Below, piece after piece: positions 8,161-14,960 of a DNA stretch of 36,812 bases. Each line of letters starts with the position of its first letter. Position 1 is the first letter of the stretch. Origin of the DNA: SAR202 cluster bacterium AC-647-P02_OGT_505m (GTDB lineage Bacteria > Chloroflexota > Dehalococcoidia > Lucifugimonadales > UBA826). The stretch covers positions 1 to 36,812 of the forward strand of contig VEXB01000011.1 of the NCBI GenBank assembly GCA_009391195.1. Direction: 5' to 3'. The notes under the pieces were generated by a model, which worked only from the letters and a program-made list of their open reading frames with translations, did not search any database and was not told where the DNA came from. The position numbers were made by a program, and so were the translations under genes.

Positions 8161-9327
8161 ATGAAAATTACAGACGTGGAAATATTCGTTGTAGATGGCG
8201 GTAGAAAGAAGTGGCTATTTTCAGCCGTTCGGACTGACGAGGGTGTGACTGGGTACGGTGAATTTGGGTATGGAACGGTGGCAAAATCTCTGGTTGGATT
8301 TGTTGAAGATATAAAGCCACTTGTCATTGGGAAGGATCCGAGCGCTGTAGAGAAAATATATTTTGACCTTTACCGCGCATTAAGACAGGTTCCAGGAGGA
8401 ATCGCGCAGATGGGTATCGCGGCTATTGAACTCGCCTGTTGGGATATCAAGGGAAAGGCTCTTGGGCTTCCTGTCTCACACTTGCTCGGTGGCCCACATC
8501 GTGACTCGCAAAGGGTCTATTGGTCTCATATGGCTAGTGCTCGAGCACATAATCCCTCTTTAGCGCCGAACAAACCCTTGAAGGACTGGGAAGCCGTAGC
8601 TGCAGCGACACGTGAAGTTAGGGAAAGAGGATATGATGCGTTCAAAACAAATATATTTTGGCCTGGAGAAATCCCTAAACCTATAAGTCAGGGTAGGGAT
8701 GGGATTAACCACGATCAGAGAGTAGATACTGAACTCCTTCGCCACGCTGAGAAACAAATTTCTGTGATGAGGGATGCTGCCGGTGACTCTGTAGACATAT
8801 TGCTCGATGTGAACTACAACTTTAAGACCGAAGGAGTTATCAGACTCGCAAAAACTTTGGAACCATACAAATTATTTTGGATAGAACACGACAATGAAAA
8901 TCCGCAGGCCTTGGCACAGTTGAGGGATTCTACTTCTATCTCTTTGGCCTCTGGCGAGGAACACTTTACCATGAGAGAGTATCTTCCATATTTTGAATTA
9001 CGGGCGATGGATACGGTTTTGGTTGACGTGCAATGGCAAGGATTTGGACCCTCGAAAAAGGTAGCGGATATAGCTGAAACATATGAAATGAATATAGCGC
9101 CACATAATCCGGCTTCTGAACTAGCCAGTTTTCAGTCCGTACATTTGTGTGCTTCAGTGTCTAATGTACGAATTATGGAGAGTGATCCAGAAGGGGTTCC
9201 ATGGCGGGAAGAACTTTTCACAAATATGCCCGAAGTAGTGAAAGGTCGTATGCAAGTTCCGACATCTCCTGGATGGGGTTGCGATCTTGTTGAAGAGGCA
9301 GCTATTCGTTACGCCTGGTCAGGATAG
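8161..9327 (+). CDS. Mandelate racemase/enolase-superfamily enzyme, tandem copy 1
   Basis: A 388-residue member of COG4948, which abstracts a proton alpha to a carboxylate, usually to dehydrate or racemise sugar acids. Mg ligands are D216 (LLDVN), E242 (WIEHD) and E266 (SGEEH). The general base is the D289-H315 dyad (VDVQWQG ... APHNP), and E340 lies in RIMESD. The first-side KxK motif reads K162-T-N164, so the second Lys is Asn. This makes a racemase unlikely and an acid-sugar dehydratase plausible. The start ATG is preceded by TAAGG. A second copy follows 49 bases downstream, and a carrier gene is divergent upstream. Confidence 0.9.
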   Translation: MKITDVEIFVVDGGRKKWLFSAVRTDEGVTGYGEFGYGTVAKSLVGFVEDIKPLVIGKDPSAVEKIYFDLYRALRQVPGGIAQMGIAAIELACWDIKGKALGLPVSHLLGGPHRDSQRVYWSHMASARAHNPSLAPNKPLKDWEAVAAATREVRERGYDAFKTNIFWPGEIPKPISQGRDGINHDQRVDTELLRHAEKQISVMRDAAGDSVDILLDVNYNFKTEGVIRLAKTLEPYKLFWIEHDNENPQALAQLRDSTSISLASGEEHFTMREYLPYFELRAMDTVLVDVQWQGFGPSKKVADIAETYEMNIAPHNPASELASFQSVHLCASVSNVRIMESDPEGVPWREELFTNMPEVVKGRMQVPTSPGWGCDLVEEAAIRYAWSG

Positions 9328-9376
9328 GATTTTCTACGAGGTTTCGTAGACACATAAAAAGGCAGACAAAATAGGA

Positions 9377-10543
9377 ATGAAAATTACAAAGATCGAAACT
9401 TTTCCCGTGAAGACCATAGGAAATGGCGCATGGATGTTCTGCGCTATCAGGACAGATAATGGTTTAACAGGATATGGAGAGTTCGGTACGGGTCTGTTCA
9501 AGAGAGGTCTACCCGCGCTGGTTATGGATATAGGGGAAACTTTGATAGGTAAGGATCCTAGGGCAGTTGATAAGCATTTTATGGATATGTACAGGCTTAC
9601 TCGCTCTGCCTCTGGAGGCGCAACGGCGATGGCCATTGCTGGTATCGAACTGGCTTTATGGGATATAAAAGGCAAGGATGCTGGAGTTCCGGTATATGAA
9701 TTATTTGGGGGACCTCACAGACAAGAACAGAGAGTTTATTGGTCTCATTTAGCGACTTATAGAGCGATGTATCCAGAACTTTACGATAAGCCGGTTCTAA
9801 AAAATATGAGTGATGTAGGAGACTGCGCTGTTGAAGCGGTAGAAAAAGGATATTCAGCATTCAAAACAAATTTAGTATTTCCAGGAGACAAGCCTTTTAC
9901 AATATCGGATTTTAACCCTGACTCCAACGATCAAAATGCTCCAACTGAGGTAGTAAAACATGCTGAAAATCAGATTTCCGTAATGAGGGAAGCCGTTGGT
10001 TCCGATATTGATATTTGCTTGGACATTAACTTTAACTTCAAGACAGAAGGAGCTATAGCGATAGGAAAGATATTGGAGCCGTATGATCTTTTCTGGATGG
10101 AGATCGATAATCAGGACCCTACGGCATTGGCCCAAATCAAGTCGTCGCAACAGACGCCTATTTGTACCGGTGAACAATTGTTGGGTTTGCGTCAGTACCG
10201 CCCTTTCCTGGAAGTCACAGCAATGGACACTCTTAAAATTGATGTTCAATGGCAAGGATTTTCACAGGCAAAAAAGGTTGCGGACCTTGCAGAAGTATAT
10301 GACGTGAATATAGCTCCTCATAACTATAATTCACACCTATCCTCCTTTCAAAGTTTAAATTTAACGGCGTCGGTTTCAAATGTGCGCATTATGGAAAGTG
10401 ATGTAGATTCTGCTCCTTGGAGAGATGAGATCACAACAGAGATACCTGAGTTGGAGAAGGGGTATATGAAAATTCCTTCAATGCCTGGTTGGGGTTGTAA
10501 CCTAGATGAAAATGCAGCAAAGAAATACGCATATGAAGGTTAA
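9377..10543 (+). CDS. Mandelate racemase/enolase-superfamily enzyme, tandem copy 2
   Basis: Another 388-residue COG4948 protein, aligning end to end with its upstream neighbour without length change (both begin MKIT and end with Y-A-x-x-G). Like copy 1 it has FKTN in place of KxK, LDINFNFKTEG (Mg-ligand Asp), WMEIDNQDP (Mg-ligand Glu), CTGEQL (third ligand Glu) and the DVQWQG...APHNY Asp-His dyad. The substrate-facing segments differ: SGEEH versus CTGEQ, and PHNP versus PHNY. The pair is therefore a tandem duplication with probable substrate divergence, not simple redundancy. Both are likely in one transcript. The product is unknown. Confidence 0.9.
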   Translation: MKITKIETFPVKTIGNGAWMFCAIRTDNGLTGYGEFGTGLFKRGLPALVMDIGETLIGKDPRAVDKHFMDMYRLTRSASGGATAMAIAGIELALWDIKGKDAGVPVYELFGGPHRQEQRVYWSHLATYRAMYPELYDKPVLKNMSDVGDCAVEAVEKGYSAFKTNLVFPGDKPFTISDFNPDSNDQNAPTEVVKHAENQISVMREAVGSDIDICLDINFNFKTEGAIAIGKILEPYDLFWMEIDNQDPTALAQIKSSQQTPICTGEQLLGLRQYRPFLEVTAMDTLKIDVQWQGFSQAKKVADLAEVYDVNIAPHNYNSHLSSFQSLNLTASVSNVRIMESDVDSAPWRDEITTEIPELEKGYMKIPSMPGWGCNLDENAAKKYAYEG

Positions 10544-10670
10544 TAAAAGATTTAATTTGAATTGAGCGGGAAGAGCCCTCAATTATCATGGTCGTATGAG
10601 GTAGAATTTTTTATGATAGAAGCGTGGGGTATAAGCTGATAAAAAATCCTCGCTAGTGTAAAAGGGGCGA

Positions 10671-11525
10671 TTGAATTTGAAATTTAAGTGGCTATCGATA
10701 AGCTTAATATTTGCTAGCTCTGTGTTAATCGCGAGCTGCAATTCTGGTGGTAATCAGGATCAAGATATTCTGGAGCTTCAGGCTACGGTACTTGCTATGT
10801 CATCAGAGCAATTGAAGGAACCAGCTAGGCAAAATGAGACTCCTGCAAAACCCTTACCGACATATACCCCTTTCCCGACATATACTCCTTATCCAACTTT
10901 GGAACCCCTGCCGACCTTAACGCCTTTGCCTCCTTTGCCTCCTTTGCCAACTTTAGTACCACTGCAGACTCATACTCCAAACCCAACATATATTCCCTAT
11001 CCAACTTTGGAACCCCTGCCGACCTTAACGCCTTTGCCAACCTTGGAACCTTTACCGACGTATACACCTTTTCCCACATACACTCCTTATCCAACTCCAA
11101 TTACTCCCACTGCGACCCCTACTCCTGTTCCTACTCCGACTCTAACTCCCACCCCTTATGGGTACCAGTCGATAGTCAGTCAAGCTGGAATGGTAACCTT
11201 GGGGAATAATGGATATCAAGGAGCATTTACTGGTGTAATCGATACTCCTGGGGATACGGATACATACATGTTTGATGCTGTAAAGGGACAAACTCTCGAA
11301 GTTACTATGTCGAGTAATGTAATAGATACTCTTTTGGAACTGACGGATCCCGATGGCCAAAGGGAAATGAGGGTCGATGACTCCGGCGGTGGCACAAACG
11401 CCACTCTCATTAGAACGCTAAGTAAATCAGGAACTTATCTTATTATCGCAAGTTCGGCCACTTCAGGGTTATCTGACTTTGGTGCTTATAATCTGTCATT
11501 CACCCTAAACCCTAAAGCTAACTAG
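10671..11525 (+). CDS. Lipoprotein with Pro/Thr-rich repeats and a C-terminal PPC domain
   Basis: A 284-residue secreted lipoprotein. The signal peptide ends in a lipobox at about residue 23 (IASC). From about residue 60 to 165 it is a low-complexity stalk of repeated PT-Y/L-x-P units (LPTLTPLP, TYTPFPTYTPYP), ending in PTPTPTLTPTP, a style common in Chloroflexota. Residues about 180-280 form a bacterial pre-peptidase C-terminal (PPC) domain with GxxDTPGDTDTYMFDAVKGQTL, an extracellular beta-sandwich. It is probably a surface-anchored binding or spacer protein, with no catalytic residues seen. The start is a TTG with AAAGGGG just upstream. The DNA repeats of the stalk (about 10855-11130) are prone to copy-number change. 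Confidence 0.8.
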   Translation: MNLKFKWLSISLIFASSVLIASCNSGGNQDQDILELQATVLAMSSEQLKEPARQNETPAKPLPTYTPFPTYTPYPTLEPLPTLTPLPPLPPLPTLVPLQTHTPNPTYIPYPTLEPLPTLTPLPTLEPLPTYTPFPTYTPYPTPITPTATPTPVPTPTLTPTPYGYQSIVSQAGMVTLGNNGYQGAFTGVIDTPGDTDTYMFDAVKGQTLEVTMSSNVIDTLLELTDPDGQREMRVDDSGGGTNATLIRTLSKSGTYLIIASSATSGLSDFGAYNLSFTLNPKAN

Positions 11526-11728
11526 CAGAATTATGGTTCCCTATTGCGGTTAGTAATCATAGTTTGTTAAATGCCCCAAGCTCATTCGAGTTTTAATGGT
11601 TTAAAGTATTTATGGGGTAGTTTTTTACCCTTATTTTGCTTTAGTACTTGGTATAGTGTAGGTCAAGTCATGGGGAGCTTATTCAAATAAAATATATGGC
11701 AAGTTAGATAAAATGCTGGAATTGGTTA

Positions 11729-13327
11729 ATGGCGAAAAATAAAACATTAGACACACTAATCGTAGGCGCAGGTTTTGCAGGAATGTATATGCTGCACAAA
11801 CTTCGCAAACAGGGACTAGAAGTGCTAGTGTTGGACGAAGCCAGTGGGGTTGGTGGTACGTGGTATTGGAACCGATATCCAGGAGCACGTTGTGACGTGG
11901 AAAGTGTGGAGTATTCTTACTCTTTTTCAGAGGAATTACAACAGGAATGGAAATGGTCTGATCGATTTTCAACTCAACCTGAAATTTTGGACTATGCCAA
12001 TCATGTAGCTGATCGCTTTTCACTGAGAGACTGGATAAAGTTCAACTCTCGAGTTGAATCGATGGTTTATTCAACTCGGGATAACCTTTGGATAACCACC
12101 ACAAATTCTGGAGAAATATATAAATCCCATTACTGTGTTATGGCTACTGGGACACTTTCTTCTGTCAATAAACCTAGATTTAGAGGAATAGATGACTTCA
12201 AAGGAGATTGGTATGTCACAGGCAAATGGCCTCATGACCCAGTTGACTTTAAAGGAAAAAAGGTAGGGATCATAGGTACAGGTTCCTCTGCTGTACAGAC
12301 GATACCTATAATTGCCCCGCAGGTAGACAGCCTCACAGTTTTTCAGAGAACGGCTAATTATTCTATTCCAGCTCGGAATTATTCTCTTACGTTAGAAGAG
12401 ATTGAAAAAGCCAAAGCTAATTATTCTGAAATCAGAGCTAAAGCTAGGGATAATCGTGCTGGCATAGCTTCTATGGAGGTTGGGCCTTACAGTGCTCTAG
12501 ATGTTAGTGATTCTGACCGTGACCGTGAGTTCAAACGTAGGTGGAAGGAAGGTGGAACGAATTTCTTGGCAGCTTTTAATGATATTGGTACTAATGCCGA
12601 ATCTAATGAGAAAGCGGCTGACTTTGTTAGAGCTAGAATTAATGAAGTGGTTAGAGAAACTAAAGTCGCAGACTTATTGTCTCCAACCAACACGATAGGG
12701 TGCAAGCGACTTTGTGCAGATACGGATTATTATGAAACCTATAATCGGGATAATGTGTTGCTTGTCGACGTTAATAAAACCCCTATCGAGCGGATCGTAG
12801 ATGAGGGAATAAAAACCTCCGATAATGTTTATGAATTTGACATTATTATTTTTGCGATCGGTTTTGATGCTATGACAGGGGCGCTCTTGTCCATAGATAT
12901 AAAAGGAAGAAATGAACTTCGGTTGAAGGAAAAATGGTCAGAGGGACCTAGGACTTTTCTTGGACTTTGTTCTGAGGGATTTCCGAATATGTTTATGATA
13001 ACTGGTCCCGGTAGCCCATCTGTTTTATCCAATATGATGACCTCAATTGAACAGCATGTTGAATGGGTATCCGACTGTGTCTCCTATATGAGCTCACATG
13101 GTAAAAATGCGATTGAGGCAAAGTTAGATTCAGAGAATCAATGGATGGATCATGTGGAAGAGGTTGCTGCAGACACTCTTAGATATAGCTGTAATTCGTG
13201 GTATGTTGGTGCAAACATACCAGGGAAGAAAAGGATTTTTCTTCCCTATGCTGGAGGATTTCCCAAATATACAGAGAGATGCAATGAAGTGGCTGCCAAA
13301 GGATATGAGGGATTTACAATTGCATGA
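11729..13327 (+). CDS. Flavin-dependent monooxygenase, Baeyer-Villiger type
   Basis: A 532-residue class B flavoprotein monooxygenase resembling cyclohexanone monooxygenase. The FAD-binding GAGFAG is at 13-18, the GGTWYWNRYPGARCDVES segment at 42-59 is typical of BVMOs, the ATG motif is at 139-141, and the NADPH-binding GTGSSA is at 183-188. The family fingerprint F-x-G-x-x-x-H-x-x-x-W is present at 157-167 except that its His is Val163. Such enzymes insert oxygen next to a ketone or oxidise sulfur/nitrogen. The altered fingerprint makes the exact chemistry uncertain. It is followed at 46 bases by a small unknown gene and the selenoprotein pair, all on the same strand. Confidence 0.9.
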   Translation: MAKNKTLDTLIVGAGFAGMYMLHKLRKQGLEVLVLDEASGVGGTWYWNRYPGARCDVESVEYSYSFSEELQQEWKWSDRFSTQPEILDYANHVADRFSLRDWIKFNSRVESMVYSTRDNLWITTTNSGEIYKSHYCVMATGTLSSVNKPRFRGIDDFKGDWYVTGKWPHDPVDFKGKKVGIIGTGSSAVQTIPIIAPQVDSLTVFQRTANYSIPARNYSLTLEEIEKAKANYSEIRAKARDNRAGIASMEVGPYSALDVSDSDRDREFKRRWKEGGTNFLAAFNDIGTNAESNEKAADFVRARINEVVRETKVADLLSPTNTIGCKRLCADTDYYETYNRDNVLLVDVNKTPIERIVDEGIKTSDNVYEFDIIIFAIGFDAMTGALLSIDIKGRNELRLKEKWSEGPRTFLGLCSEGFPNMFMITGPGSPSVLSNMMTSIEQHVEWVSDCVSYMSSHGKNAIEAKLDSENQWMDHVEEVAADTLRYSCNSWYVGANIPGKKRIFLPYAGGFPKYTERCNEVAAKGYEGFTIA

Positions 13328-13372
13328 ACGATATTCAGGGGCAAAAAAAGAATCGTATAGTAGAGAAATCAT

Positions 13373-13690
13373 TTGAAAGACTCGGATATACAGAAGTTGA
13401 TTTTCTCAAAAATGTCCCCTGAGACTACGATGAGGCCCCTGAAGGATTTCAAGTTAAATGTTTCCGCGAATACAGGATTTCAAAAAGTGTTTTTTTCTGT
13501 TCGGTGCCTCCAGGAAGAATGTGACACTGCAGCTCTTCTTAGTGTTGAAATTGCCATGTCTAAGTCCGATTTAGAAATTGAAAACGCTGTATCAAGTTTG
13601 GTTGAAAGGCTCGAAAGACAGGAAAGGTCTTTCTATAGCATGGATTGTAGTATGCACGGTATGATGAAGACTGGGGTTGTTGACGATTAG
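13373..13690 (+). CDS. Small protein of unknown function upstream of the selenoprotein pair
   Basis: A 105-residue frame with no family I recognise. It contains four cysteines, two near the middle (R-C-L-Q-E-E-C) and two near the end (D-C-S-M-H-G), plus a charged helical stretch (LEIENAVSSLVERLERQE). The TTG at 13373 has AGAGA upstream; the ATG at 13412 is an alternative start without a ribosome site. It ends 32 bases before the selenocysteine FTR gene on the same strand, so it may belong to the same redox operon, but nothing in the sequence proves a redox role. Confidence 0.5.
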   Translation: MKDSDIQKLIFSKMSPETTMRPLKDFKLNVSANTGFQKVFFSVRCLQEECDTAALLSVEIAMSKSDLEIENAVSSLVERLERQERSFYSMDCSMHGMMKTGVVDD

Positions 13691-13722
13691 TTTTATAGGT
13701 GTAGAAATAGAGGTTTTTTATA

Positions 13723-14148
13723 ATGCCTAAAGAAATGTCTGAGTCTGAAGCATTAGAGAGTTCAATCAAGTTCTCCAGTCGGTATGTTCAGAGAGGGCCT
13801 TATCAATTTTTTCCTGAGAAAGAGGTTGTGGAGGAAGTTCAGAAAGGTCTGGCTGAAAATCATCGAATAGAAGGATATAGGTACTGTCCTTGAATGCCTC
13901 TGAGTGGCGATCCCGTTGAGGATCGAAAAAAGATTTGTCCCTGTGAACGTCATCATGAAGATATAGAGAGGGATGGTTTCTGTATATGAATGTTTTTTGT
14001 AAGTGAAGAGTTTCTTCACAAGTACGAATCTGGAGAGGATTTCACTCAAACGATTGATGAAGCTGTTCCATTAGGAACTGAGTTATTTGAGGATACTGGG
14101 GGCAAAAAAGCCTTCAACGAGCGTCGTAGAAGCGAAAATTCCGAATGA
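13723..14148 (+). CDS. Selenocysteine-containing ferredoxin-thioredoxin reductase catalytic subunit (two Sec)
   Basis: Read with TGA as selenocysteine (U) at 13891-13893 and 13987-13989, this gives a 141-residue FTR beta-type catalytic subunit. The N-terminal segment (FPEKEVVEEVQKGLAENH) and the DPVEDRKKICPC block match the family. The cysteine pattern is C55-P-U57, then 14 residues, C72-P-C74, then 12 residues, C87-I-U89. In the known plant and cyanobacterial enzyme the first Cys of the CPC and CHC motifs plus both middle ones bind [4Fe-4S], and the second Cys of CPC and of CHC form the active disulfide. Here precisely those two redox positions are Sec. The usual central His of CHC is Ile88. 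The ATG at 13723 has AGAGG nine bases upstream. The gene ends at an ordinary TGA (14146-14148). It would accept electrons from ferredoxin and reduce a dithiol/selenol partner, most likely the glutaredoxin encoded 61 bases downstream. Confidence 0.9.
13908..13925 (+). promoter_or_regulatory. Candidate bacterial SECIS element for Sec57 of the FTR-like gene
   Basis: A perfect 6-bp stem CGATCC/GGATCG encloses the loop CGTTGA. The loop begins 20 nt after the TGA at 13891-13893 and has G at its second position. This fits the bacterial SECIS rule (apical loop about 16-37 nt downstream, G within the first two loop bases). Confidence 0.8.
14003..14019 (+). promoter_or_regulatory. Candidate bacterial SECIS element for Sec89 of the FTR-like gene
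   Basis: A perfect 6-bp stem GTGAAG/CTTCAC with loop AGTTT. The loop begins 19 nt after the TGA at 13987-13989 and has G in second place. The outer bases GTA and TAC could add a weak lower stem. Confidence 0.8.
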
Positions 14149-14209
14149 CATAGAATTCATACTTTAAGGTATGATATTAGTGTAAAAAATCTTTGGTGGT
14201 ATATAAATT

Positions 14210-14461
14210 ATGTCTGAATCGATAAAAGTCTTTACGTCGGTAGGTTGAGGCCCTTGTCACATGGTGAAAGTGTATCTTTCACGAAAGGGGTTTGATTACA
14301 CAGAACACAACGTATCGAAGGATAGGGATGCTCTGAAAGAGCTGGTTACTATGGGCTACAGAAGTACCCCAGTGACAGTAATTGGAGACGAAAAAGTCGT
14401 CGGTTATAGCCCTTCTAAAATTGATGAGGCTTTGGACACCGCTGGTTTTTCAGCCTCTTAG
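14210..14461 (+). CDS. Selenocysteine-containing glutaredoxin / NrdH-redoxin-like protein (U-G-P-C active site)
   Basis: With the TGA at 14246-14248 read as Sec, the frame from ATG 14210 encodes 83 residues: MSESIKVFTSVG-U13-G-P-C16, a thioredoxin-fold protein of the short glutaredoxin/NrdH (YruB-like) type. Supporting marks are the beta-strand directly before the active site, the cis-Pro segment RSTPVTVIGDEKVVGYS at about 52-68, and a normal length of about 80 residues. Sec takes the place of the N-terminal, nucleophilic Cys of CxxC. A shorter frame starting at the ATG 14261 would lack the first strand and half of the active site, so it is not credible. TGGTGG (14194-14199) is a modest ribosome site. 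It is the likely electron acceptor of the neighbouring FTR. Confidence 0.9.
14264..14282 (+). promoter_or_regulatory. Candidate bacterial SECIS element for Sec13 of the glutaredoxin-like gene
   Basis: A perfect 7-bp stem GTGAAAG/CTTTCAC with loop TGTAT. The loop starts 22 nt after the TGA at 14246-14248, and G is the second loop base, the same geometry as the two hairpins in the preceding gene. Confidence 0.82.
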
Positions 14462-14562
14462 AGCTTACGTAAGTAGGTTTTGTGCAGGCTCCAGGATTAT
14501 TGACTCACACAGTATTTCGAAAAACAGAATATTTCCCCATAGCCGATAAATGTTTTATTCAC

Positions 14563-14639
14563 GGCCCCGTGGTGTAGCGGTTTAACATACGGCCCTGTCA
14601 AGGCTGAGATCGCCAGTTCGAATCTGGTCGGGGTCGCCA
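14563..14639 (+). tRNA. trnD: tRNA-Asp (anticodon GTC)
   Basis: A 77-base cloverleaf. The acceptor arm GGCCCCG pairs with CGGGGTC (one G-T), the anticodon loop is CTGTCAA with GTC in the centre, and the T-arm contains GTTCGAATC. The discriminator is G and the CCA end is encoded. Confidence 0.95.
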
Positions 14640-14960
14640 ATCTTTTCACTCTGTGTAAGAGGCGACGAAACTAGTTCCATATTAATTATTAGTTTTCTTG
14701 AGTTGCTTAATGTAACTGCGACCAATATAGCCCTGAAATTCTTGATCGCTTTATTATGCGATAGGGATTGTTGATATTCATCCATCCTCAACTTCAGTTT
14801 GAAATCAACTTTCCTCCATCTCTCCTACTGTATGAGAGAGTACGAAAACATTATTACCTCCCATGCACCTAAATTTGCCAAAAGAAGATAAATACATATT
14901 CTCTGTGGTAAATTTGGGGTGACAGATACTTTCGACAAACAAACCCTTGTGGAGATGTAA
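14640..14960. other. Intergenic region, 321 bases, no gene seen
   Basis: Between tRNA-Asp and the molybdenum hydroxylase. No convincing frame was found on either strand. A small hairpin CTCTC...GAGAG lies around 14822-14842. The promoter for the hydroxylase gene is presumably in the last 150 bases. Confidence 0.45.

Noticed and set aside
10855-11130. Short tandem DNA repeats as a possible CRISPR or VNTR locus
   Set aside because: The repeats are the codons of the Pro/Thr-rich stalk of a lipoprotein, are degenerate, and have no uniform spacers.
11611-11632. Terminator-like GGGTA...TACCC with T-rich tail after the PPC lipoprotein gene
   Set aside because: The stem is only five pairs with a loop made largely of T. 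It is plausible but too weak to list as a feature.
13762-14049. Minus-strand 95-codon frame across the FTR-like gene
   Set aside because: It has no recognisable protein features and lies opposite a conserved protein family. It is an antisense shadow.
14146-14182. A further in-frame TGA after the FTR-like gene that could be a third selenocysteine
   Set aside because: The protein family is already complete at this point. The following hairpin (TCATAC/GTATGA) has its loop only 14 nt away and no G in the first two loop bases, and the downstream frame shows no conserved pattern. It is taken as the normal stop.
13723-14461. TGA read as tryptophan or glycine (alternative genetic code) instead of selenocysteine
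   Set aside because: Many genes in the window end in TGA with neighbours right behind (for example 1861, 13327, 27719, 30877), tryptophan is written TGG everywhere, and all three TGAs occupy redox-active cysteine sites followed by SECIS-like hairpins.
14261-14461. Glutaredoxin gene starting at ATG 14261
   Set aside because: This start would drop the first beta-strand and half of the active-site motif. The upstream 12 codons plus TGA restore a full-length family member.
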